Shown: positions 16,201 to 24,245 of the stretch, one piece after another
Numbering within the stretch: the first letter of the stretch is position 1
How the letters are laid out: the number at the start of each line of letters is the position of its first letter
Assembly: GCF_000472965.1 (NCBI RefSeq)
Contig: NZ_KI421483.1
Location: 62,001-126,000, forward strand
Direction of reading: 5' to 3'
Length of the DNA stretch: 64,000 bases
Source of the DNA: Bradyrhizobium murdochi
GTDB taxonomy: Bacteria; Pseudomonadota; Alphaproteobacteria; Rhizobiales; Xanthobacteraceae
Translations under genes and position numbers: made by a program
The notes under the pieces: model-generated
The model's database searches: none
The model's input: the letters and a program-made list of their open reading frames with translations, nothing else
What the model was told of the DNA's origin: nothing

Positions 16201-18901
16201 GCGAAAGCCAGCCGAACTGGGTGTCGTAGTCGATCAGAGCCGTCTGGGTGCCGGTTGCGACCACATTGGTAATCGTGACGGCATGCGTATCGGTCCAGTC
16301 GACATCGGTGAATGTGATCGCGCCGTTGGCGTGATCCGGCGTCGCCGAGCCAGAGGTGTCGGCGATCTCCGAAATTGCTGCGGATTGCGGACTGCTGGCG
16401 ATGACGGCCGTATCGTTAGTGCCGGTCACGGTGACGATGAGCGGCTTGTTGATGATCCCGCCGTGACCGTCATTGACGGTCGCGGTGTAGGTCAGCGTCA
16501 GGACTTCGCCATCTGCGAGAAAATCGAACGCGCTATCGGGGACGCTGTAGGTCCAGCTCGCCGAACCGTTGTTTGTATTGCCGGCCGCCTGCGCCACCGT
16601 CAGCGCGGCATCGACCGCGTCGAGTTGTCCGGCCGTGAGCGTGAGACTGGCGTCGGCCGCGCCCTGATAGGTGTAGGAAGCAAAGGCGGCGCTCGCCACC
16701 GGCCGGTCGGTCAGGTCGACGTCGGTGAAGCTGATGGTGCCCGATACCGTATGAAGCGCCGGGGATCCAGTCGGATTCGGCTGGCTGGGATTCACCAGCT
16801 CGGGGAACGCAGCGTTCGTCACCTCGATGGTCGGAATGTCGTTGGTGCCGGAGACGGCGACATCCGCGCCGTCGATCGAGACCGTGATCGACGTTGTAAT
16901 GACGCCGCCATGGCCGTCATCGACCTGGGCGACGTAGTTGAGCACCAGCGTCTCGCCCTTGGCGATAAAATCGAACTTGTTATCCTCGACGCTGTAGGTC
17001 CAGGTTGCCGTGCCGTTGTTGCTGTTTCCGGGAGCCTGCACCACGCCGAGCGGCACCTCGACGGCCAGGATCGCCGCCAACTGTTCCGGCGTCAGCGTCG
17101 CGGTGACGTCGTTGCCTTGCGCATCATAGTAGCGGAACGGATCGGTCGTGGAGATCGCCACGCTGACGACGGGACGATCGGTCAGGTCGACATCGCCGAA
17201 GGTAACGGTGCCGGACACGGTATCGATCACCGTATTGCCGGTGCCGATCCGCTCCGTGATCTCGCCGCCGGTCGCAGAAATCGTCGGCTTATCGTTGGTG
17301 CCGGTGATGACGATCGTAAACGGCACAAACGTCGTCTCATTGTTCGGCGCAAAATTGTTGTCGACCCGCGCCATGTAGGTCAGCTCTAGCGTCTCGCCAG
17401 CGGCGAGGAAGTCGAACGCGCCGTCGGCGATGGTGTAGGTCCAGGTCGCCGTACCGATGTTCTTGCCGTTGGGATCCTGCACCACGGACAGCGGCACTTC
17501 GACCGCTGTGATCGCAGCCAGTTGCTGCGCCGTCAGCGTGGCGGTGACGTCGGCGCCTTGTGCGTTCTGATAGATGAAAGAAGAAAACTGCGTACTGACG
17601 CTCGGCGTGTCGCCGACATTGACATCGATATAGTTGACGACGCCCGAGATGCTGTCGAGCGCGGAGCTCGCGGTCACATCGATCCGTTCGGTAACCGCGC
17701 CGCCGTGCGCCGCAGCCAGCGGCGGCCCCGGAATATGCACGAGCCTGGGGGCCGGTCCCGGATCCACGGGGGGAGTAGTCCCGCTCGGGATGTTGAGTAG
17801 CTGAAGCGTCACGGGAATGAACTCCCCGCCGGCCAGCTTGACGAACAAGGTTTCCGGAACGATCGAATCGGTAAAATTGGTGGTGAGCTTGGTGTTCGGA
17901 TTGTTCAGGTCGGTGAACTTCAGCGAGAACACGTCGCTGATGATCTTCTGCGCGTCGGGCGATAGCTGCACCGACGATTGAAAGCTGACCGTACCCTGGC
18001 CGCTGACGATCGTCTGCGTGCCCGCCCGGTTGACGGTCGCGATCGGCGTCAGCGTAGTCTTGTCGAACAGGATGTAGGAGCCGGTGGTGCCGTCGGGCTC
18101 GACCAGCACCTGGAATTTCGCCGGCGGCGCGATACCCGAGCCGGGCACTTCGAAGTCGATCTCGACCAGCACCGCGGTGCCGCGGATGCCCATGGTCGCG
18201 ACCGGGGTGTCAACCTTCATGTCGCCTTTCTTGGCGGTGGCGCCGGCGACGAACGAGATCGTGCCCTGCACCAGGCTAAGCAGCGACTTGTTGTCCGACC
18301 CGTTGGGGTCGTAGACCATTTCGTTCAGCACCATCCTGGCATTCGATGCGAGACCGAACACGCTGCCGTCGATGAAGGTGATGCCAAGCGTCGAATCGGA
18401 GCCGGACTGGACCACGTCGCCCTTATGGACAGTTTCGCCCTGGTTCAGGATGATCGAGACGCCGTTGCGGATCGCGGTCGCATTCCCCGTCAGCTTGGTG
18501 ACATGCCCGATCACAGGCGGCGCGACGCTGGCGCTGCCGTCGGCTTGTGCGAACTGGGTGTGCCCGCTCAGCGCGTTGACGATGTCGCCGGTGAGATGGG
18601 CACCATCCGGCGAGGCCAGTGCAGCGCGCTTCTCGCCCTTGAAGTAATCGCGCAGCACGAGCTCGCGGTCGGCGCTGCTGAGGATCAGATCGACGCCGGA
18701 CCGCTTGAAGTCGCCGCTGAAGAGCAGGTGAGCATCAGAAATAATTATGGCGTCGGACGGCGCATGCGTCGAAACTTTGTCGACATGGAGCTTACCGTGG
18801 GAAGGAAAATGGCCGTGCGGTGACAGCAGGGGCCCAGAGCCAATATCCGCGCCGGAAAAAGGGGCGAGGGCGCCCGATCCGAATTTGCCGGCGTAGTTCA
18901 A
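13253..18901 (-). CDS. Giant VCBS-repeat, FecR-domain type I secreted adhesin
   Basis: A 1882-residue protein with no signal peptide. Residues about 125-245 form a FecR-like module (GHVTKLTGNATAIRNG, FGLASNARMVLNEMVYDP, VATMGIRGTAV). Then follow roughly ten VCBS/cadherin-like repeats of 100-150 residues, most ending in GTND or NGTND. The last ~120 residues form a type I secretion tail with RTX-like GTDGKDVIFATG and GSGDDTITDFTPGLDRIDL. It should be exported by an ABC/membrane-fusion secretion system and act in surface attachment. Translation appears to start at TTG 18901 with no clear ribosome site; an ATT 12 bases upstream is the only other in-frame option before a stop. The divergent gene is a LapG-like protease. 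Confidence 0.88.
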   Translation of the reverse strand: MNYAGKFGSGALAPFSGADIGSGPLLSPHGHFPSHGKLHVDKVSTHAPSDAIIISDAHLLFSGDFKRSGVDLILSSADRELVLRDYFKGEKRAALASPDGAHLTGDIVNALSGHTQFAQADGSASVAPPVIGHVTKLTGNATAIRNGVSIILNQGETVHKGDVVQSGSDSTLGITFIDGSVFGLASNARMVLNEMVYDPNGSDNKSLLSLVQGTISFVAGATAKKGDMKVDTPVATMGIRGTAVLVEIDFEVPGSGIAPPAKFQVLVEPDGTTGSYILFDKTTLTPIATVNRAGTQTIVSGQGTVSFQSSVQLSPDAQKIISDVFSLKFTDLNNPNTKLTTNFTDSIVPETLFVKLAGGEFIPVTLQLLNIPSGTTPPVDPGPAPRLVHIPGPPLAAAHGGAVTERIDVTASSALDSISGVVNYIDVNVGDTPSVSTQFSSFIYQNAQGADVTATLTAQQLAAITAVEVPLSVVQDPNGKNIGTATWTYTIADGAFDFLAAGETLELTYMARVDNNFAPNNETTFVPFTIVITGTNDKPTISATGGEITERIGTGNTVIDTVSGTVTFGDVDLTDRPVVSVAISTTDPFRYYDAQGNDVTATLTPEQLAAILAVEVPLGVVQAPGNSNNGTATWTYSVEDNKFDFIAKGETLVLNYVAQVDDGHGGVITTSITVSIDGADVAVSGTNDIPTIEVTNAAFPELVNPSQPNPTGSPALHTVSGTISFTDVDLTDRPVASAAFASYTYQGAADASLTLTAGQLDAVDAALTVAQAAGNTNNGSASWTYSVPDSAFDFLADGEVLTLTYTATVNDGHGGIINKPLIVTVTGTNDTAVIASSPQSAAISEIADTSGSATPDHANGAITFTDVDWTDTHAVTITNVVATGTQTALIDYDTQFGWLSLGALTDSTGGATGSQSWTFSAPDHYFDYLADGEAITLTYTVQVDDHHGGVTTKDVVITVNGANDAPVVTTTNGTFTEMAGTGNAIMDHAGGSITFADFDLSNRPDVSASYASYTYKAADGTTDLLLTAQQQDDLGVALTLTPVLDNTNNGSVNWSYDVADSQFDFLAYGETLTLTYTAKVNDHHGGVVTKPVTVTITGTNDVPTLDAEIAGKLTDTAANDSFGNLTGTLTGHDVDHDETASLSYAALDGSSAVNTAVAGLYGSLTVNADGSYTYVPNAAAINALHEGSYTDMFTVQTADVHGTVSTAILTVEVNGTNDAPTFAGSNLASTYHAGDASVAVVGSVSASDIDSANYDGGTLTATVTAGGKQGDALSIVGNDYITLDNNTVMFDADGAGSGIAVAIGTLTDNINSLTIDLNTNANDMAVAKLTQAIGFQNTNTAPVAGERTVTFTLQDGGGTANDGQDTDSFTATVNVTANNHAATVGGDITGSVFEDENYTDASGHIVGNDVDQGVLTVEDVDSGESYFLPVDAAALIGTYGNFTFDEETGHWTYALVHDRVNGLAAGQIEYDTLTVTTADGTTQDITVEVNGTNDAPALGAQNLAATYAANGAAVAVVTNVSVSDVDSTTDYNGGSLIAWVQDGRRDGDILSIADSQYISLSGTTILFDADGSGNLADSIAIGTLSDSIDPAIDLNSAATNEAIAHLIQAIRFQSIAQDPEAGQRTVVFALTDGDGTDHHGQDTGLLYATVNVTAAPLILTDNLRIEEVGETTTVSGLSVSDADAIAAETFTVNVADGSDSSMTPSTVSGSLTDINTTLGNGLTYDPGLIPPAVTDMVTITVADGFGATDTVNFIFNEAGTGPNITLQGTDGKDVIFATGHTDTLTGRAGADQFVFRAGSGDDTITDFTPGLDRIDLHGQLPFVAGNADSFDAWIKNDALVEPLASGTLIHLEDGDHILLSGVGRASLHLNDFILHPSGGGQV

Positions 18902-19583
18902 TGGAACACCAATCTAAATGGTTAAGAAGTATGAAATTTCCCTGCGGGGTTTTCATACCACGCAGGTAGGGAACACAAAAGCAGGCACGCCGCGAACCCC
19001 CTCAATATGGGGTAAGTCTGCAACAGGACCGAAAAGGTCCGGAAAAACTGTCGGGCGAGAGTGTGGCGAGGAGAAGGCAGGGTTTACCGTGGACCGATTG
19101 AAGATTAGGCACGGCCGCCTCAAGTCATAAAGATAAACAGTCACAATACGTTATCGTTTCTGCAGCGCAGAAGTGCCGCTTCCTGAAGGAAGCGACAGCC
19201 GCCCGAAGGGCTGACCGTGTCGCCGATCCACAAGAAGCCGCCATCGCTTCAAGGCATCCGAAATAGGTTGCAGCCGCCACCGAGCGATTCTGCCGGCAAG
19301 GTTAATTCGGGTGATCTGTGACCCTTCCGCAACCGTAAACTTTTGCGCCGTGTCTGCGTCTGTCAGGGATAACCGAGCGGGCCTGATGAGGGCCGATCTG
19401 AGTGGATCGATAAAATCCTCTGCAAACCGGCAAGGCTGCGTTCACGCTTCTTCGCAAACTTCCGATAGGCCTCCCCTCCTTTTAAACGGATCAAAAGCGC
19501 CGTTGCCCATGCTGCCCGTTCTGAAATGATCTGGGCACGAGCAGGCAGAGCAAGCCCGCCGATGCCCGGACGAGGGGTGTCAG
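18902..19583. promoter_or_regulatory. 682-bp divergent regulatory region between adhesin and protease
   Basis: No gene is supported here. It holds the promoters of the adhesin (leftward) and the LapG-like protease (rightward). Two small palindromes are visible: CCTGCG/CGCAGG at 18941-18966 and a perfect CGCTTCC-TGAA-GGAAGCG hairpin at 19177-19194. The length is unusual for this compact window and suggests complex regulation of the adhesin. Confidence 0.5.
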
Positions 19584-20405
19584 ATGGGGTTGTCAGTCTA
19601 TGCACGCGCATGGCGTGCAGGCATCGTCGCGTGCGGCCTGGCCTGGTTCGGGCCAGCCGACCTACGCGCGGAGACGGACCAGCCCTCCGCACCGGGCGAT
19701 TCATCCACGCCGGTGGAGATGATCCAGCGGTCGGCCGAGCCGTTCGGACTTGCCGCATCTTCCCTCGCCGGCGGCGGGCTGCGCGACAAATGGCTTGGCG
19801 TGCAGCGCCGGCTCGACGACGAAATGGTGCAGCTTGCGCTCTGCGAAGGCGACCGTGACGGCTGCGTGTCTCCGGCCGCACTGAAATTCCTCGACATTGT
19901 CGACGCCGCGCGCTTGCGCGAAGGCCGCGCGCGGCTCGGCGAAATCAACCGCGCCGTCAATCTCGCCATCCGGCCGATGAGCGATCTCGCCCAGCACGGC
20001 CAGATCGACGTCTGGACGCCGCCGCTCGCAACGCTCGCGCGCGGCGGCGGCGACTGCGAGGATTATGCGATTGCGAAATTCATAGCCTTGCGCCGCGCCG
20101 GCCTCGCGCCCGACGATCTCAGGATCGTGGTGCTGCACGATACCATCCGCGGCGAGGACCATGCCGTGGCTGCCGCGCGGCTGGAGGGGCGCTGGCTGAC
20201 GCTCGATAACCGCCGCATGGCTATGGTCGAGGACGTCGACGTCAGAAACTTTCGGCCGACATTCGTCATCGGCCAGCACGGCGTGATGCGATATGCCGAT
20301 ACTCCGCTGCTCGCCGATGCTTCGGGCAGTACGCTTGCGGCTCCGCTCGTCGTGAGTTCTCTGGCCGCTCCGCCGAGCGGTCATTCGAACGTGCCGACCG
20401 AATGA
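19584..20405 (+). CDS. LapG-like bacterial transglutaminase-like cysteine peptidase
   Basis: A 273-residue periplasmic protease of the BTLCP (DUF920) family with an N-terminal signal region (cleavage likely after DLRA). The Cys-His-Asp triad is visible as Cys158 in GGGDCEDYA, His193 in EDHAVAA and Asp208 in TLDNRR. Known members such as LapG cleave the N-terminal retention module of large adhesins and are held by the c-di-GMP receptor LapD. Its divergent neighbour is exactly such a large adhesin. The start has a GAGGGG ribosome site. No LapD-like gene is in the window. Confidence 0.88.
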   Translation: MGLSVYARAWRAGIVACGLAWFGPADLRAETDQPSAPGDSSTPVEMIQRSAEPFGLAASSLAGGGLRDKWLGVQRRLDDEMVQLALCEGDRDGCVSPAALKFLDIVDAARLREGRARLGEINRAVNLAIRPMSDLAQHGQIDVWTPPLATLARGGGDCEDYAIAKFIALRRAGLAPDDLRIVVLHDTIRGEDHAVAAARLEGRWLTLDNRRMAMVEDVDVRNFRPTFVIGQHGVMRYADTPLLADASGSTLAAPLVVSSLAAPPSGHSNVPTE

Positions 20406-20654
20406 CGGCGCGCAATTGTTGCGCGGCGTCGGCAGGCAACAATCTGCTTTCCTTACCTGATCTTTCCTGCCTCACGGCCGATGGTGCGCTGCAGCCGGTA
20501 TGCCCAGCTTGCACTCGTTCGGCGAAAGCGCTCGCGCAAAACATGCGAGACAAATTTTCTCTTTTTCGTTTCGCGCATCGCGTTGATTGACGCGATCCTT
20601 CTCACCGGCATAGCATTCCACCAGATCCGCTAGAGATCACTGGGAGGGAATGAG

Positions 20655-22835
20655 ATGACACGTTTGCCGCGCGTTGATTCCGCTTGCCTTTTATTTCCTG
20701 AAATTGCCGTTACTTTCCGTCGGCCGGCGCGCCTTGCGCAGGCCGTGATCGCAATCGGGCTGGGCCTGACGCTGGGCTACAATACAGCCCTTGCGCAGAC
20801 ACCCGCCAAGGGATCGCCCGAGCACATCAAAGCGGTTACTTCGGCGGTCGACGGCGCATCGATCAAGGCCAACACCGCGACCTCGAACGACTGGCCGACC
20901 ATCGGCCTCGACTACGCCGAGACGCGCTTTTCCAAGCTCAACCAGATCAACGCCGATAATGTGAAGAAGCTCGGACTGGTGTGGAGCTATCCGCTGGAAT
21001 CCTCCCGCGGCGTCGAGGCGACGCCGGTCGTTGTCGACGGCGTCATGTATCAGACCGCATCCTGGAGCGTGGTTCACGCCATCGATGCCCGCACCGGCAA
21101 GCGGCTCTGGACGTACGATCCGAAGGTCGATCGCACAAAGGGCTATCGGGGTTGCTGCGACGTGGTCAATCGCGGCGTTGCGCTCTGGAAAGGCAAGGTG
21201 TTCGTCGGCGTCTATGACGGGCGGCTGATCGCGCTCGATGCCGTCACCGGCAAAGTGATCTGGGAAAAGGACACGCTGATCGACACGGAGCATTCCTACA
21301 CCATCACCGGCGCGCCGCGCGTGTTCAACGGCAAGGTCGTGATCGGCAATGGCGGCGCGGAATACGGCGCCCGCGGCTACGTCACCGCTTACGACGCCGA
21401 AACCGGCAACCAGGCCTGGCGCTGGTTCACGGTGCCGGGCGATCCGTCAAAACCGTTCGAAGATGAATCAATGGCGGCTGCCGCCAAGACCTGGGATCCC
21501 GCCGGCAAATACTGGATCAACGGCGGCGGCGGAACGGCGTGGGATACCATCACTTTCGATCCAGACCTCAACCTCCTCTATATCGGCACCGGCAATGGCT
21601 CACCGTGGAATCGGGATGTGCGCAGCCCGTCCGGCGGCGACAACCTCTATCTGGCCTCGCTGGTCGCGCTGAACGCCGACACCGGAAAATACGTCTGGCA
21701 CTATCAGGAGACGCCCGGCGATCACTGGGACTACACCTCCACCCAGCCGATGATCCTCGCCGATCTCACCATCGACGGCACCCCGCGCAAGGTGATCCTG
21801 CACGCGCCGAAGAACGGCTTCTTCTTCGTCGTCGACCGCACTAACGGCAAGTTCATCTCGGCCAAGAACTTCGTCGATGTGAACTGGGCGACCGGCTACG
21901 ACGCCAACGGCCGGCCGATCGAGGTGAAGGAGGCGCGCGGGAGGGAGCAGTATGACAGCATCCCGGGCCCGTACGGCGCCCATAACTGGCATCCGATGTC
22001 GTTCAATCCGCAGACCGGGCTTGTCTATCTGCCGGCGCAGAACATTCCGGTGAACCTCACGCCGGAAAAGGCGGTCAAGCACAACGCACAGGAGCCCGGC
22101 AAATTCGCTTCCGCCGCGGGCTGGAACGTCGGCTTCATGCTCAACGCGACGCCGCCGAAGAGCGCGCCGTTCGGCCGCCTGCTCGCCTGGGATCCAGTGA
22201 GGCAGAAGGAAGCCTGGCGCGCGGAATATGTGGCGCCGTGGAACGGCGGCACGCTCACCACCGCGGGCAACCTCGTTTTCCAGGGCACTGCGGACGGCCG
22301 CTTCATCGCCTACAACGCCACGACGGGCGAAAAGCTTTGGGAGACGCCGGTCGGTACCGGTGTGGTTGCGGCCGCCTCGACCTATCTGGTCGACGGCAAG
22401 CAGTACGTCTCGATCGCGGTCGGCTGGGGCGGCGTGTTCGGAATTGCCGCCCGCGCCACCGAGCTGCAGAGCCCGGGCACCGTCTACACGTTCGCGCTCG
22501 ACGGCAAAGCGCCACCCCCGGCCTTCGTGAAGTACCAGACCGAAGGCCTGCTCGCCGGCGTCAAGTACGATCCGAAGGACGTTCCCGAAGGCACTGCGCT
22601 CTATGTCACCGCCTGCGCGCAATGCCATGGCGTGCCCGGCGTCGACAAGGGCGGCAATGTCAGGAACCTCGGCTACGTTTCCAAGGAGACCATCGAGAAC
22701 CTGAAGAACTTCGTGTTCAAGGGCCCGTTCCACGATCAGGGCATGCCCGACTTCACCGGCAAGCTGACCGAAGCAGACGTGGTGAAGATACAGGCCTTCA
22801 TCCAAGGCACCGCGGACGCGATAAGGCCGAAGTGA
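20655..22835 (+). CDS. Quinohemoprotein (PQQ and heme c) alcohol dehydrogenase, type II
   Basis: A 726-residue periplasmic enzyme: signal region, eight-bladed PQQ propeller, then a C-terminal cytochrome c domain with CAQCHG (Cys654, Cys657, His658) and a Met ligand candidate in GMPDF. The vicinal disulfide pair is Cys167-Cys168 (GCCDVV), and the catalytic Asp is about residue 359 in HWDYT. The residue two after that Asp is Thr, not Asp, so it looks like a calcium rather than a lanthanide enzyme. It oxidises alcohols to aldehydes and passes electrons through its heme. A strong GGGAGGGA site precedes the ATG. No cytochrome partner or pqq genes are nearby. Confidence 0.93.
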   Translation: MTRLPRVDSACLLFPEIAVTFRRPARLAQAVIAIGLGLTLGYNTALAQTPAKGSPEHIKAVTSAVDGASIKANTATSNDWPTIGLDYAETRFSKLNQINADNVKKLGLVWSYPLESSRGVEATPVVVDGVMYQTASWSVVHAIDARTGKRLWTYDPKVDRTKGYRGCCDVVNRGVALWKGKVFVGVYDGRLIALDAVTGKVIWEKDTLIDTEHSYTITGAPRVFNGKVVIGNGGAEYGARGYVTAYDAETGNQAWRWFTVPGDPSKPFEDESMAAAAKTWDPAGKYWINGGGGTAWDTITFDPDLNLLYIGTGNGSPWNRDVRSPSGGDNLYLASLVALNADTGKYVWHYQETPGDHWDYTSTQPMILADLTIDGTPRKVILHAPKNGFFFVVDRTNGKFISAKNFVDVNWATGYDANGRPIEVKEARGREQYDSIPGPYGAHNWHPMSFNPQTGLVYLPAQNIPVNLTPEKAVKHNAQEPGKFASAAGWNVGFMLNATPPKSAPFGRLLAWDPVRQKEAWRAEYVAPWNGGTLTTAGNLVFQGTADGRFIAYNATTGEKLWETPVGTGVVAAASTYLVDGKQYVSIAVGWGGVFGIAARATELQSPGTVYTFALDGKAPPPAFVKYQTEGLLAGVKYDPKDVPEGTALYVTACAQCHGVPGVDKGGNVRNLGYVSKETIENLKNFVFKGPFHDQGMPDFTGKLTEADVVKIQAFIQGTADAIRPK

Positions 22836-22892
22836 CGAAGTCATCCCGGGATGGTGCGCAAGCACCAGACCTCAAATGCGCAAATAAAGAGA

Positions 22893-22922
22893 GCTGCGCG
22901 ATCTTCTCGCGCAGCCCTTTCT
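22893..22922. terminator. Bidirectional terminator-like hairpin
   Basis: A perfect 9-bp stem GCTGCGCGA / TCGCGCAGC (22893-22901 and 22907-22915) with a 5-base loop is followed by CCTTT on the plus strand and flanked by AAAGAGA, i.e. TCTCTTT, on the minus strand. It lies between the convergent ends of the alcohol dehydrogenase and the livK-like gene. Confidence 0.65.
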
Positions 22923-22955
22923 CGTTGAGAGCCTGTCGTTAGAGCGAAGCGCCGC

Positions 22956-24155
22956 TCAGAACATCAGGCCTTCCTTGACCAGCACCCAGCGGCCGTTCTT
23001 GATCTGCTGGACCTGGGTAATCGTGTTGGCCAGATGGTCGGTCTTGGAGAACTTGGTCGGCGGCGAGTTGAAGATGTCGCGGAACTGCTCGCCTGACTCC
23101 AGCGCGCTCATCATCTTCTGGCCGGTCAGGTCCTTGCCAGCCTTCTCGGCGTAGAACGCAAACGTCATCATGGCGTTGTAGCCGATGATCGCCTGGGTGT
23201 TCGCGTCGGTGCCGAACATCTTCTTGTAGTTGACCAGCCAATCCTTGACCTTGCCCTTGGCGGTGTCTTCGTACGGGATTTCGAAGCCGGAAGCCGCGTA
23301 GAGGCCTTCCACCGCGTCCTTGCCGAGCGCCGGCACTTCCAAAACGTTGGTCGGCGTGGCGCCGAGGAAGGTGACATCCCAACCGAGCTTCTTGGCTTCG
23401 CCCATCGCGCCGATGGTTTCGCGGATCACAGTTCCGAGCACGACCACATCGCAGCCGTCGGACTTCATCTTGGCGATCTGCGCGCTGAAGTCGGAAGCGC
23501 CGCGCTTGTAGCTGGTGACGGAAGCGGCCGTTAGCTTCATGGCTGCGACCTGCTGGTTGAAACCGTCAAGCACGTTCTTTCCGTACTCGTCGTCCTGATA
23601 CATGATGCAGGGCTTCTTGAAGTTCTTCGCTTCGATCATGTACTTGACGGCGGCGCGGGTGCTCTCGACGTAAGGCAACAGGTTGTTGAACTTCAGCCTC
23701 TCCTGCGGCTTAGCCGGATCGAACTTGAAGGTGAATTCGGCCGCCGTCAGCGGGAAGAGCTGCATGACGCCGGCGTCGAACAGGATATCCTGCGACGCCA
23801 GCACCGTCGGCGATCCCATCGGGCCGACCATGGCGAAGACCTTGTCGCGCTCGACCATCTTCTGCGAGGCCAGCACGGCGCGCTTCGGATCGTAGCCGCT
23901 ATCTTCGATGATCAGCTTGATCTTGCGACCGTGGATGCCGCCGGCGTTATTGATCTCTTCGGCTGCCATCTTCATACCGTTGGATACCGGCACGCCCCAG
24001 ACCTTGATCGGACCGGACAGGTCCTGATGGGTACCGATGACGATCTCATTGGCCGAGATGCCTTGATCGGTAACCTTGGTTTGGGCTGCGGCCGGCAATT
24101 GGGTCAGCGCAAGGGCGCTCACCGCAAGGCCCAGCACCTTGAACGATTTCGACAT
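22956..24155 (-). CDS. Branched-chain amino acid type ABC substrate-binding protein (LivK-like)
   Basis: A 399-residue periplasmic protein with signal peptide MSKSFKVLGLAVSALALTQL… (cleavage after AAA). It has the family I pattern: GTHQDLSGPIKVWGVP near the start, then GIHGRKIKLIIEDSGYDPKRA and the type I periplasmic binding fold. It ends the livHMGF-synthetase-livK operon. Because an acyl-CoA synthetase gene is inside the operon, the ligand may be an aromatic or aliphatic acid rather than an amino acid; this is inference. Confidence 0.92.
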   Translation of the reverse strand: MSKSFKVLGLAVSALALTQLPAAAQTKVTDQGISANEIVIGTHQDLSGPIKVWGVPVSNGMKMAAEEINNAGGIHGRKIKLIIEDSGYDPKRAVLASQKMVERDKVFAMVGPMGSPTVLASQDILFDAGVMQLFPLTAAEFTFKFDPAKPQERLKFNNLLPYVESTRAAVKYMIEAKNFKKPCIMYQDDEYGKNVLDGFNQQVAAMKLTAASVTSYKRGASDFSAQIAKMKSDGCDVVVLGTVIRETIGAMGEAKKLGWDVTFLGATPTNVLEVPALGKDAVEGLYAASGFEIPYEDTAKGKVKDWLVNYKKMFGTDANTQAIIGYNAMMTFAFYAEKAGKDLTGQKMMSALESGEQFRDIFNSPPTKFSKTDHLANTITQVQQIKNGRWVLVKEGLMF

Positions 24156-24245
24156 TGCAGTCTCCTCTTCCTTGGCCCGTGTTGCGCGAAGGGTGGGCCT
24201 TCTCAGTCCTTCGCCGTTTTCAAATACTTGGTTCCAAATCTCCGC

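Noticed and set aside
14531..17389. Long plus-strand frames (385 and 483 codons) inside the adhesin gene
   Set aside because: They arise from the repeated VCBS codons read in antisense; no family features, no ribosome sites.
13600..17650. Regularly spaced similar DNA segments that could suggest a CRISPR or satellite array
   Set aside because: The period is 300-450 bp and follows protein domain repeats in frame; no short direct repeats with unique spacers.
20655..22835. Lanthanide-dependent (XoxF-type) alcohol dehydrogenase
   Set aside because: The lanthanide-marking Asp two residues after the catalytic Asp is absent (WDYT), and a C-terminal heme domain is fused.
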